The position numbers and the translations under genes are program-made. DNA of 64,000 bases from positions 46,957,553-47,021,552 of the forward strand of contig JAQMRL010000001.1 of the NCBI GenBank assembly GCA_035578175.1. The letters run 5' to 3'. The notes below the pieces were generated by a model that saw nothing but the letters and a program-made list of their open reading frames with translations, ran no database searches and was not told the DNA's origin. Shown piece after piece: positions 11,887-22,886 of the stretch. Within the stretch, counting starts at the first letter, position 1, and the number at the start of each line of letters is the position of its first letter. This DNA comes from Catonia carolina. Taxonomy: Eukaryota; Arthropoda; Insecta; Hemiptera; Achilidae.

Positions 11887-12559
11887 CAGTCGAACTTCTA
11901 TAAATCGAATCCTCAAGGGATCGAAAAAATTCGAGTTACAGAAATTTCTAGTAACGGAAAAATAAGTGCAACAATAACAAAAACAGACCATTCAACATAG
12001 GCTAATACAGTAGCCTACAATATGTGAAAAATGTAGGCTTAATGCACAGGTGTAATTTTGTAATACAGTAACGAAAGAGTAACCAAATTGATTTATTTTT
12101 ACCGTGTATTACAAAAATTTGTAGTTACCATTATAAAATATAGCTTAAATCCTTCTGAAAATTTTATTATTGAATAAATATTTATTAATATACTATATAA
12201 TAACCAACAAATTAACAATACAACTTGATTGTTAAATACTACCCAACTTAAACTTGTAATGACAACAATGAAAAAAAATTGTAGAGGGAAGTTTTTAATC
12301 TCAAACAAGAAAAAATTTTTAAAAATAAATTTAAAATATCCCTCAGGGAAAAGTTACTATCTGCATAATTTGAAAATACTGTACATATTTTTGTCAAAAG
12401 AACCGAAATAAGTACTACTTCGACTTAAATAAATGGTGGAATTCGAGTTATAGATGGATTTTTACGTGGTAATTGCTTGGAAGTTTGACTGGAACTGAAA
12501 TTCAATTCGAGATATAGAAAATGCGAGTTGTAGACGTTCGAGTTATAGAAGTTTGACTG
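11887..12559. mobile_element. Non-autonomous Tigger/pogo-type DNA transposon
   Basis: The two ends are terminal inverted repeats. The left begins CAGTCGAACTTCTATAAATC; the right, reverse-complemented, begins CAGTCAAACTTCTATAACTC. The next bases stay related (TCGAA blocks), with repeated ATTCGAGTTATAGA-like segments near 12435-12550. A TA lies immediately outside each end (11885-11886 and 12560-12561), the target duplication expected for the Tc1/mariner/pogo superfamily. The CAGT start with TATAA.TCGAA is the pattern of Tigger/pogo ends. At 673 bp it is too short for a pogo transposase, and I find no transposase sequence inside, so it would need enzyme from elsewhere. Confidence 0.8.
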
Positions 12560-12715
12560 TATGTAGTGCAATAGAGACTTCATTTTTCCGTTTTCTGAAA
12601 ATTTATATATTATGGTTTTACGATCAGCAAAAATCATGTATTATCTTTTAAAATCTTTTTTTTAAACATTTTTCAGGTTTTTATTATCTATTATTTATTT
12701 TTTAGTTAATTTTAA

Positions 12716-12868
12716 GTCGGATCAACAGCGTGGTCAATAGTGACTACTGTAGGTTTCGGTAGTGTGGGTTTTAAAGCGTTAAAACTCCCAGAGTCTAGTC
12801 AGGAATTTAACCCGGGCCCTTCCGCTTTGTAGACTAGCGCGCTAGTCACTACGTCACAGAGACAGCTA
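12716..12868 (-). repeat. tRNA-derived SINE copy
   Basis: On the minus strand a tRNA-like head starts near 12868 with TGTGACGTAGTGACTAGC (A-box-like), followed about 40 bases later by GGGTTAAATTCC (B-box-like, close to GGTTCRANTCC), and then a non-tRNA body ending near 12716. This is the RNA polymerase III promoter layout of tRNA-derived SINEs. A related body, truncated or more diverged, is at 44333-44480 on the same strand (shared TCAACAGC.(C/T)GGTCA.TAG). Confidence 0.7.
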
Positions 12869-13136
12869 TTATTGATTTTTTGTAGCATTTAATTTAATAA
12901 AAAATTAAAAGGAAGGTTCAAATTTTTGTTTAGAGTAAATTCCATTGCGTTCATTTATCGGAAAACCGATATTTTAATTGAAAAAATATCCAGAGATTTA
13001 ATATGTTTCTTTATGTGAAAAAGTTTGAAGCAAATACGTACATAGAAAATGAAGTAACGTACGGTTGTTTTTTTGTAAACTATCGATTTTTTTTTCTTCC
13101 CCTTTCTTGCGGGTTTTGTTATTAAATTTGAAGATA

Positions 13137-14450
13137 CGAAGGTCATTTAATAAGTAACAAGACAAATCGCTGTAGCTCGAAAACGATTTATTTAATCAAT
13201 ACAAAACTTTGGCTACTTTTCAAGAAAGTGTCCTCCTCCATTTCTACACTTGTTTCATGGTTTTTTAAAATTTGTGTATGACTCTGCCATAAAATTCTTT
13301 GGGTTGTCTCAAAGCCTTTTTTGCACCTGATTTTTAACTTCTTTATTGGATCGACAATGTTTTCCACGTGGAGCCTCTTCAACGGGTGCAAACAAATTGA
13401 ATTCCGATGGAGCGAGGTCGGGGCTGTAAGGGTGGATGCAGAAGGATCTCCCACCCTACTTTTTGAAGTGGTTCATGAGTTAATTATGCCACGTGGGGCG
13501 CACATTATCATGAAGTAAAATCACACTTTTAGTCAAGAGTACATGACGTTCGTTCGATTGGTAGTCCTACTTTGTTTGTAAGCATTTAATACTATAACAC
13601 TAGCTGTTGATAATTCGTTGAACTTTGAGATAATCACAATATATAGGCCCCTGCGATACCCAGAATACTGTAAGCATGACTTTACCTGCAGGCAGCTGGG
13701 TCTTGAATTACTTTCGCGTGGGAGAACCCGTATGGTTCCACTCAAGGCTTTGCAGCTTAGAATTCGGCTCAAAATGGTGTATCCTTGTTTCATAACATGT
13801 TACAGTTGTACTGAAAAATTCTTCGTTTTTAATTATACACCGTTCTTACAACATTGTTGACTGATTTGAAACTTGGTTTCTTTGTGGGCGTCCGTAAGTT
13901 GTCTTTGAACCATCTCACACAAGTTTTCTTTTACTGCAGCTTATTCTGAATGAAGTTATGGATAGTTCCATAATTCGCGTGCACTCTTTGGCTATCAGTT
14001 TAACAGTAGTACGTCTGTTATCGTAAATTAACGCGTTAAAGCGAAATTCAAAGGGGGAAGTTACAATTTTAACCGGTCGTCCACTTCGTTGCTAGTTAGA
14101 CACTTACACAGCCACTTTTAAATCTGTTTTACCCATTTATAAAAAATTGAACGGTTAAAACAATTATTTCCGTACACTTTCAACATTATTTCGTGGATGT
14201 CACTACCTTTGGTACCCTCTACAACTAAAAATATAATCACTAAGCCTTGTTCTTCCGCGGTGCAATGCTCGAGCGGACTCGCCATTGTTTACTGAATACA
14301 TTTGAGGGTAGGCTAACCAAATACTCTCAAACAGCTAATGAGAAACAAAGTACAAGAATGCCAACTTAACGCCGTAAAACTACTGGATTGATAAAACTAC
14401 TCGTTTCTGAGCTACGGCGATGTGTCTTGTTACTTATTGAATTACCCTTG
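13137..14450 (-). mobile_element. Full-length, inactivated mariner transposon
   Basis: A 1,314-bp mariner-family element with both ends. The terminal inverted repeats are CGAAGGTCATTTAATAAGTA at the left and, reverse-complemented, CAAGGGTAATTCAATAAGTA at the right. TA lies outside each end (13135-13136 and 14451-14452). The transposase runs on the minus strand from ATG near 14284: MASPLEHCTAEEQ, then HEIMLKVYGNN (helix-turn-helix region), ETRIHHFEPNSKLQSLEW (first catalytic region), GKVMLTVFW, VILLHDNVRPTWHN (second aspartate) and SPDLAPSEFNLFAPV. In that last motif the third catalytic aspartate is E (PSE instead of PSD). More than ten stops and frameshifts break the frame. The family is certain; lack of activity follows from the breaks and the D-to-E change. 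Confidence 0.92.
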
Positions 14451-16614
14451 TATTTATAGAGATATTTTTAAAGTCCACAATTAATCTTTAATATTCTCGA
14501 TGGTTGCTAATAATCACATCATTGGATCTAACATTATAAACAAAATAACTGCACACTAAAAAAGCTCTGTCACCAATTCCTAAATCGGAACGTATACCAT
14601 GTAGACTATATCAACACTACAACTTTTAAATTAAATTAGCAAAACAAAACCCATTTAGTCATAACATATTTATTACACAATTTAAATATTAAACGTTGAA
14701 ACGTATTTAACTTGCATAGTTTTTAAATTATGAAACAAAAAATGAAAAATTAAATTGGTAATTAACCTTTGCAAACAGCTCTTGCTGTTTTGTGATTTTA
14801 GTAAATAAAGCAAACGCGTTCTGTTTTCATTCAGAGAATTTTAAATGCAATATTTGCGTAGAGTTTTTGTTAACTTTGTTTGAAATGTCATCATTAATTA
14901 AACTGTTTTGCTTATGTCATAGGCCTACATAAAACAAAGTAGTAATTGCATTTTTTATATGAGTTTAAATTTTTTAATTTTATAAAAATTTAATAAAAAA
15001 GTAATACAAATTTTTAAACCTTATTAGCAGGTCGACTCCAAAGGCAATTTTTGCAATTTTTTTTAAAAAACCTATACTTGTTTAATGGTTTCTTTGCTTT
15101 TTTTAATTAATTTTCTTTCAAATCTAGTTCATTGTAAGGCTTACATTTTTTTGGCGCTGTTTATTAGGTGAGCTCTGTACCGTAACGTGCACTGTACGGT
15201 AACACTGTACAGAATGCCAAAAGGAAACTGACAAGGCATCGCTAGGAATGACCAAAGTTAACTTTGTGGAAACATTAACCAGCATATATTGAAAGTTATT
15301 ATGCGATTATAAATCAGTTATAAATATTGTGAAGTGTTCATCTTCACAATTCAACTAATTAATTTTCCATTAACAATTTTACGCCATCTTTAGAAAAAAA
15401 AACAGTTGTAAATTAGATATATGACAAACGAATACAAAGTATTTTTGTATCAACAATTGATTAAAAATTTGAACATAATTTCATACAAATTTTTTATCAT
15501 ATATTTGAACAAGTTAGAATATGAACTGATAGACTTTTGATATTGAATTTAAATTACAAAATGATAAGAGAATAAGAAAAATAACATCATAAAAATGTTC
15601 AAAGATAATTTGCTCTTTTTCTTTAATTGCATTGAGATTCTATGCTTGGGGCTGCTAAATTTTTACCCTTTCTAAGATGAACTTGATTTTTTAAACGCGA
15701 CTACTTACGTAAAAATTTTTTTTACAGTAACTTTCCCATTTAACATGTAAAACCTGGCAAAGCAGTTTATTCAATTTCCAAGAATTTGATTTTAACGGAT
15801 ATTAACGAATTCACTAATGTTATAAATTTGGGTTTTTAGCAGAAATGTTTGAGTTTATTTTTTAAACTGTATAATAGAAATTATTTAAATAACCTGTTAA
15901 TTTGTTATAACTTTTGACAGAAGCTTAATATGGTGCTTTATCATATCCGGTTGTTCTATTATTCCGCAGTTCTAAAACAATATTTGCGTCTTGTTGGGTA
16001 CAAATAAATATGATTATTTCTCAAAAATAAATATTCATTCTTTTTTTTAGAAATAATGCACTCTCATAGATGTAAATGCATTAAATCGTTAGTATATCTA
16101 GTTCTTTATAAACAGGTTTACAACAATGACATCGTTTCTCTCTCAGATAGCTTTTGTGATTTGTTAAGTTGTCTGTATTATCACATTTTATCAATTTTAA
16201 ATTGCAGATGAAATAAATTGGGCTAATTGTAATATTTGATTCTTCGAGGTTCTTTAAAAAAACGTTCTTAAAGTATTACGTTTCATTTATTATTTAATAA
16301 TTATGATTTTTAATTTTTTAAATTAATTTTTCGGGTCACTAGCGTACAATATTCTAAGTTTCGTTACAAATTTTTGTTCAAAATATTCTCTCCGGTATAA
16401 CGGAAAAGTTGCTGCTAGAGTTTTTGCCTGGATGTAACTTGTTTTTTGAAATCAATCAAAAATACGTAAATTTGTTTCATAATCAATTTTTATTAAACTA
16501 TAATTTTATTTTTATTCCACCAATGACTTTAATTACAAGTACATCTTTAAGTAATAAAACAAAAACCATAAAACGGTAAATCAATACTGTTATGGTAATA
16601 ATATATTATTAATA
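14451..16614. other. A+T-rich non-genic DNA
   Basis: No gene or mobile element recognised over about 2.1 kb. A small patch near 15175-15215 has repeated GTAC-type half-sites (GTACCGTAACGTGCACTGTAC) that could fold into a short hairpin, with no evident function. Confidence 0.5.
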
Positions 16615-17085
16615 TAGTATATCCATCGGATTGCTCTAACGATAACGTTGTCACCTCGAGTCAAAAATTTAACAGATTTTCAGTGACGAACGTTCCTTGG
16701 TTCAAATCCTAGTAAAAGTAGTTAAGTTTTTAATGAATTTGAATTTGTTCTTATATATGAATTTCTACGATGAGCATTAATTAATATTTTGAACTAGATT
16801 ATCTATTCTGTTAAATTGAAATAGTGAGTATCATTTTATGAAAAAATAATTAAATGAATTGAATTTAAATACTAGACAGTGGTTACTAGTGTAATTTGAT
16901 GGTTGGGGTTTAATTAATCATACAACTCAGGAATAGTCGGTCTGAGTTCTGTACAAGACTACACCTCATTTAGACGTCATATAATATAATATCTTTTCAT
17001 TGGGTCGTGGGGTTGCTTATTGTTCTTAAGTTGAAGAGATTACAAGGTACTCACATCAGGGATTAAAAAAAGTTACTAAAAATTT
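16615..17085 (+). repeat. tRNA-derived SINE copy, diverged
   Basis: Homologous to the better copy at 52550-52882. Shared landmarks in order: a decayed tRNA-like head; GGTTCAAATCCTAGTAAA (B box) near 16710; CTAGACAGTGGTT; TTTGATGGTT; a CAGGAAT.GTC block; TGTACAAGACTACACCTCAT; and CATTGGGTC.TGGGGTTGCTTATTGTTCT near the 3' end. Relative to the other copy it carries about 100 extra A+T-rich bases after the B box (16740-16850) and ends in a short A-rich run near 17075. Confidence 0.8.
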
Positions 17086-17770
17086 AAAGTTTCCGGGTAT
17101 CTTTTTCCTGAAGTTAGCAGATATTGTTTGTTATTTAAGATCTTAATTGAAATTAACATACTCAATTGATAATTAAACAATAATACTACCAATTTATGTA
17201 ATTAGAATGTGATGTACTTAGGTTGTAATATTTACTGGTATAATTATTCTTTATCAGTTTTATCGTGTTGTGAATAATACACTTAAAAATTTGTGTAATT
17301 ATTAAATCGAACCGCTAGCTAATTTGGAAGCACGTTATAAAATAATATATTTATTCATAGTACTTAATTTTGAAACGAAATAAAAAAATTCTTCGGCTTA
17401 TTTCCAAGAATTAATATTGGAGAAGCCCAACGAACTTTCTCTGAAACAGTTATTAAAAATTCTTTCCGCAACAAACCTTCTAAAAGTTAATTATAAGAGA
17501 ATTCATTTTTCTACCTAGTGCGGAAAGTAACCCCATAATTTATGACCAGCGATCACAAAAATTACAAATATTATATCAACGATTATAAGAATACTCGTGA
17601 AATTATATAAGAACATTTCGAGTGTAACATGTAATGATCTTGTTTAAGAAGTTTGTAACTATTTTGATTATACGGTAGAAAAAATAATTTCTCACCTCTT
17701 GTTGACCTATACGCCCAACGTACAGAAACTGCTTATGTATTTCAGTGTATTTTAATTGTAAAAATATCTA
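17086..17770. other. A+T-rich non-genic DNA
   Basis: Nothing recognised; the stretch ends at the TA target site of the mariner copy that follows. Confidence 0.5.
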
Positions 17771-18713
17771 CAAGGTGTGGCTATTAAATAACGACACTGA
17801 CATTGTAAAAAATTTAATTTTAATTTTATACATAACCGCTTATTGTCACCTTCAATATACAATCCTTCTCTACCCATACAACGCTGCATGCGAATTTTCC
17901 ATGGTTGGAAACAGTGCTGGAAGTCATCTTCTGTCAGCTCCTTCAGGACTCGTGCCGCTCAAAAATGTTTGAAATGAAGCTCGCAAAAATGTTTGTACTG
18001 ACACTTTGTAAGCGATTGAAAATGACCCAATTTTTTTGGAAACGATAATAACATGTGATGAAACGTGGTTTTTTTCTTATGATTCGGAAAAGAAGCGCTA
18101 GTCCATGCGCAGGAAGAGCCGAACTTCACCGAGAGCCAAAAAAGCTCGAATGAGCAAGTCAAAATTTAAAGCAATGATGATTTTTTTTTGATATCCATGG
18201 GATTGTGTACCTTCACTGGATTCCGAAGGTCAAACAATTAATCAATATTACTACCTTGAGGTACTTTCTAAACTACCTCAAAGAGTAAGGAAAACGCCCC
18301 GAAATATGGAAGAACAAATAATGGGTTCTCCACCAAGACAATGCACCAGCTCATTCCGCGTTATCTGTTACGAGGTTCCTAGCCAAGTACAGTATCTCAC
18401 TGTTAGAATATCCACCTTATTCACCAGATCTTGCACCATTGACTTCTACCTGTTCCCTAAAGTGAAATCTGCATTAAAAGAGACAAGATTTGAGTTTGCG
18501 GAAGCTGTAAAAGAGAAAGCGGCACGTGTCCTGAAGGAGCTGACGAAGATGACTTCCAGCACTGTTTCCAACCATGGAAAATTCGCATGCAGCGTTTTAA
18601 GGATAGAGAAGGAGTGCATATTGAAGGTGTCAATAAGTGATTGTGTATAAAATTAAAATAAAATTTTTACAACGTCAGTCTCGTTATTTAATAGCTAACC
18701 TCGTAAAGTACAT
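17771..18713 (+). mobile_element. Rearranged mariner with inverted 3' end at its 5' side
   Basis: A 943-bp mariner remnant with TA on both sides (17769-17770, 18714-18715). The ends are CAAGGTGTGGCTATTAAATA and, reverse-complemented, CGAGGTTAGCTATTAAATAA. Coding remnants on the plus strand: TCDETWFFSYDSEKKR (first aspartate, 18051 onward), ARMSKSKFKAMM, VLHQDNAPAHSALSVTRFLA (second aspartate, around 18337), YPPYSPDLAP, then after a frameshift DFYLFPKVKSALKETRFEF (third aspartate) and EAVKEKAARVLKELT. The N-terminal third is missing. In its place 17771-17959 is an inverted copy of the element's own 3' end (18518-18713): both hold the CATGCGAATTTTCCATGGTT block in opposite orientations. This makes the inverted repeats about 190 bp long, like a foldback element. 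Stops and frameshifts inactivate it. Confidence 0.9.
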
Positions 18714-18761
18714 AAAAATTGTTTGTACCTTTTGATAAGTGAAAAATTGGAAGTTTAGTTT

Positions 18762-19261
18762 CGTTTTTACTTTTACTTGCTCTACATGAACATAATTATT
18801 AGATATTAATATGAACATAACTAATAATTAATAGTAATATCGCTATTACGTAGAGTTTTAACCAGAAATAAACATTTTTTCAGGCCCCCTGAACCCAAAA
18901 ACATGTTTTAGCGATTAGTCTGTGTGGGTGTGTTTGCATGAATGTCTGTATTTGTTTTGTGTATGAAACCAATTACCTCAAGAATGGAGTATCGTGCAAT
19001 GTATGAATGTATGGAGTATCGTGAATGGAAACGTGAAATGTACGGTAGATAGCAATACGGAACCTGACATTAACATTTTCATCAAAATCGTTTATTCGTG
19101 CGATAAACCTTTTGCGATTTTGTCAAAAAAATCTCCTACGAATTTTTGTAAATCGCCTAATTTACTACATTTTTGTGCTCTACTGATGCGGCATGTCTAC
19201 TGAAATTGTTGTGCTGTTGTAGTAAAAAATTAATTGTTTAAGTTTGCGGCCTTAGTATGAA
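18762..19261 (-). repeat. DR-A dispersed repeat, 3' half of a split copy
   Basis: On the minus strand this matches the 3' half of the uninterrupted DR-A copy at 55785-56740. Shared landmarks: GGGTTCAGGGGG (18885 region), a GT/CA-rich patch, the AAAATCGCAAAA block, TTCGTG..AAAA and AATTTCAG.A.ACAT.. . It stops at 19261 within the ATACTAAGGCCGCAAACTT block, exactly where the 5' half resumes at 22887. The two halves therefore form one copy interrupted by the Helitron-like insertion. Confidence 0.8.
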
Positions 19262-19273
19262 CTCGCCACTCCA

Positions 19274-19290
19274 GCGGCGCTTCGCGCCGC
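19274..19290 (-). repeat. G+C-rich hairpin near the Helitron-like 3' end
   Basis: A perfect 7-bp inverted repeat with a 3-base loop (plus strand GCGGCGC-TTC-GCGCCGC), striking in an A+T-rich region. Its position, 8 bases from the CGAG terminus of the enclosing insertion, fits the 3' terminal hairpin of a Helitron. Confidence 0.9.
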
Positions 19291-19544
19291 TTACGTGTCT
19301 CGACATCAGAGGGGTAGGTGGATCAGAATTCATAAGTGGATCAGAACCATTTGCCACAAGGTGAAGTTCGGCCGCCAAAGGGGCTGGATGGATCACAATA
19401 TTTAGAAATTTCAAGATATTAAAGTTTAAAGATTTGAACTTTTGAAGGTTTTACAATTTTAGGTTAATGTTTAAAGTTTGAAAATTTCAACTTTAAATGT
19501 TGTGGTTTGAATGTATGATACTTTGAGTTTCTCGTTTTCTCATG

Positions 19545-22500
19545 CGACCTAAATATTTTCGGGCTACCAAATTTTTATGTAATTTTCTTCGCTAAATAAC
19601 ATGTCATTAAAAAAATATTTGTATTCCGAAAATTTTAAAATTTTTGTTAGGGTAGTAATCTCCATAGGACCCCGCCTAAAATTTAATAAATTCTTCGTGA
19701 CTCTAGGGGTATCTTCGCTAAATACATGTTGTTAAAAATATTTGTATTCCGAAAATTTTAAAATTTTTCTTGGGGTAGTAATCACCATAGGACCCCGCCT
19801 ACAATTTAATAAATTCTTCGTGACTCTAGGGGTATGTGTAACGTTTTGTTAATAAACGTTAATAAACGTTTGCGAAAAACCATTGTGAAAACGGCAACCC
19901 CTAAAAGCCGGAATCCTAGTGTTTTTAGTTTTCTTAGCGAAGAGATAGGTTAAGGAAAACTTTAGTTACATGGCCTTGAAGTACTTTGGGAGAGGCTCAA
20001 AAAAGATTCTATACAATTTTTCTCTACGAAGCACCGTTCGGGACGTAAAAATATACAACCCCCTACCAACGGTAAGGGGGTAGAACCTGAAAGTTTTCGC
20101 GTTACCAAATTTTTATTTAACTTTTAACGTCGAAAACATGCCGTTAAAATACATTTTGTATTCTAAAAATTTAGAAATTTCATATTTGGATAGGGGTAGC
20201 AACCCCTATTGGATCGCTTTTTAAAATTAAAAAATTACTTGTGATGCTATAAGTACCTGTGACGTTTTGCTAACAAAAATTTGCCTAAAAACCGTTTTGA
20301 AGGTGTAAAGATTGGAAAACTGAAAACGGTAAACCCCAAAAAACCGAAATTCGGTTTTTGTAGTTTACTTAGAGGACCAGTGGGTTAAGGGCAACTTTAG
20401 TTATATAATCTTGAAGTACTTTTTGTGGGGCACAAAACAGGTTCATGCATTTTATCCCTATTATTCACTGTTAAGGAGATAAGGAAATACAACCCCTACC
20501 GCAGGTTAGAGGGTGGTAATTTAAAATTTTCAGGTTATAAAATTTTTGTGTAATTTTTACGCCAAACAACTTGCCGTCAAAAGACTTTTTGTATTCTAAA
20601 AATATAAATATTTCATATCTTTTGGATAAGGGTAGCGACCCCGTAGGTACCCGATTTAAAATTTGAAAAATTACCCGTGACGCTTCGTGTACGTGTAACT
20701 TTTTAAAAAAAAAAATTTGACGAAATAACCCATTTTGAAGGTGTAAAGAAAGAACAACACGCAAACGGCAAACCCCAAAAAGCCGAAATTTTGTTTTTTG
20801 AGTTTTCACACCGTACCGGTAAGTTAAGGGCAACGATAACTATATAATTTTAAAGTACTTTGCAACGGGTACAAAAAAGATTCTATACAATTGTTCGCTA
20901 CGATGCACCGTTTAGGAGATAAAAAATACAACCCCTACCGCAGGCTAGAGGGTGCTAATTGAACATTTTCGGGTTATCAAATATTTGTGTAATTTTTAAT
21001 GCCAAACATCATGCCGTTAATAAATTTTTTGTAGGGCCTATTCCAAAAATTTAAAATTTTCATTATGTTTAGATAAGGGTAGCGACCCTCGTAGAATCCC
21101 GATCTAAAATTTGAAAAATTTACCGTAATGCGAGGGGTAAGTGTAATGTGTTCCTACCAAAGGTTTGCCAAAGAAACCCGTTTTGATGGTGTTACAAAAG
21201 AAAACTTAAAAATTGCAACCCCAAAAAAGGCGAAATTTTGTTTTTTGAGTTTTCTCACCGAACCGGCAAGTTGAGAACAACGAAAGCTATATAGTTTTGA
21301 AGTACATTAAAAGGGGTACAAAAAATATTCTATACAATTTATTTTTACGATGCACCGTTTAAAAGATAAAAAAATACAAACCCTACTGCAAAAAAGAGGG
21401 TGCAACTTTAAAATTTTCGGATTATCATATTTTTATGTAGTTTATAACTCCAAACAACATACCGTTAGCAGATTTTTTAATTTATAAAAATTTAAAAATT
21501 TCATAATTTTTAAATAAGGGTACCAAACCCCGTAGGACCCCGATCTAAAATTTGAAAATTTTTTCGTAATGCGGGGGGTACGTGTAATGTGTTCCTAGCA
21601 AAAGTTTGCCAAATAAACCCGTTTTGATGGTGTTACAAAAGAACACTTGAAAATTGCAACCCCAAAAAAGGCGAAATTTTGTTTTTTGAGTTTTCTCACC
21701 GAACCGGCAAGTTGAGAACAACGAAAGCTATATGGTTTTGAAGTACATTAAAAGGGGTACAAAAAATATTCTATACAATTTTTTTTTACGATGCACCGTT
21801 TAGAAGATAAAAAATTCAAACCCTACTGCAAAAAAGAGGGTGCAACTTTAAAATTTTCGGATTATCATATTTTTATGTAGTTTTTAACTCCAAACATAAT
21901 GCCGTTAACAGATTTTTTAATTTATAAAAATTTAAAAATTTCATAATTTTTAAATAAGGGTACCAAACCCCGTAGGACCCCGACCTAAAATTTGAAAATT
22001 TTTTCGTAATGCGGGGGGTACGTGTAATGTGTTCCTAGCAAAAGTTTGCCAAATAAACCCGTTTTGATGGTGTTACAAAAGAACACTTGAAAATTGCAAC
22101 CCCAAAAAAGGCGAAATTTTGTTTTTTGAGTTTTCTCACCGAACCGGCAAGTTGAGAACAACGAAAGCTATATGGTTTTGAAGTACATTAAAAGGGGTAC
22201 AAAAAATATTCTATACAATTTTTTTACGATGCACCGTTTAGAAGATAAAAAAATTCAAACCCTACTGCAAAAAAGAGGGTGCAACTTTAAAATTTTCGGA
22301 TTATCATATTTTTATGTAGTTTTTAACTCCAAACATAATGCCGTTAACAGATTTTTTAATTTATAAAAATTTAAAAATTTCATAATTTTTAAATAAGGGT
22401 ACCAAACCCCGTAGGACCCCGAGCTAAAATTTGAAAAGTCACCCGTGATTCCGGGAGTTAGTGTAATGTGGTCCTAATAAAAATTTGTCAATGAAACCCG

Positions 22501-22740
22501 TCTTCGTGGTGTTACAAATAAAAACCTAAAAACTGCAACCCCGAAAAAGCCGCATTTTTGTTTTTTGAGTTTTTCCAGCGAACCGGCGGGTTAAGGGCAA
22601 CTTTATATATATGGTCTTAACGTACTTCGGGAGGGGAACAAAAATAGTCGCAGTGGCCTTTGCGCTACGAAACTTCGTTAAAAAGTTCGAAATATTCGCG
22701 CGCCTTTCCTGAGCTTTCGAAAAGAGATAGGCCTACTTTA
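19545..22740. repeat. Tandem array, about 440-bp unit, roughly seven copies
   Basis: Recurring landmark TCTATACAATT..(C/T)TACGA.GCACCGTT occurs at 20008, 20882, 21329, 21770 and 22210, with diverged equivalents near 20442 and 22646, giving spacings of 434-447 bp. Other landmarks (AAGGGTA.C.A.CCC, GTAGGACCCCGA, AACGAAAGCTATAT) repeat with the same period. Units from about 21330 to 22430 are almost identical, differing by a few bases and a T-run length; outer units are clearly diverged. No coding capacity is conserved between units, and open frames inside it (for example 20471-20833 minus) are artefacts of the repeat. Confidence 0.92.
19587..19838. repeat. 126-bp tandem duplication within the first unit
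   Basis: The block beginning CTTCGCTAAAT at 19587 starts again at 19713, and both copies run through TTTGTATTCCGAAAATTTTA, the CCATAGGACCCCGCCTA block and CGTGACTCTAGGGGTAT. It is a partial-unit duplication within the larger array. Confidence 0.9.
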
Positions 22741-22886
22741 AATTTCGCATTTTTCCCGGGGGTTTCAGCCGACGCCCGACAAAAAAGGTCTCCAGGGATT
22801 TTGCTTTTAGGGACCTGCTAAGGGGTTAGAATTTATATCAGTCAGTCATTTTGGCTGGGGCTTTATATAATACACATAGACATAGA

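Larger units (their letters stand above)
19262..22886 (-). mobile_element. Helitron-like non-autonomous element carrying a tandem array
   Basis: On the minus strand the insertion starts TCTATGTCTATGTGTATTAT (22886 downward), a TC start with a TATATAAAG run as in many Helitrons. It ends with a 7-bp stem hairpin, GCGGCGC-GAA-GCGCCGC (19290-19274), followed 8 bases later by CGAG, one substitution from the Helitron CTAG (CTRR) end. The neighbouring bases are A at the 5' side and T at the 3' side, as expected for insertion between A and T without target duplication. The host, a DR-A repeat, continues in register on either side. I see no Rep or helicase motifs; nearly all of the inside is a tandem array, so it is non-autonomous. 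The call is inferred from structure. Confidence 0.65.

Noticed and set aside
12716..12868. Functional tRNA gene
   Set aside because: A- and B-box-like blocks are present, but there is no cloverleaf with paired acceptor ends and the unit continues into a non-tRNA body shared with another copy.
13321..13860. Plus-strand frames of 65 and 80 codons
   Set aside because: They lie within the mariner and are antisense to its transposase.
20471..22366. Open frames of 120 and 64 codons
   Set aside because: They fall within the 440-bp tandem array and are not conserved from unit to unit.
19545..22740. CRISPR array
   Set aside because: The repeat unit is about 440 bp with no short repeat/unique spacer structure, in a eukaryotic setting.
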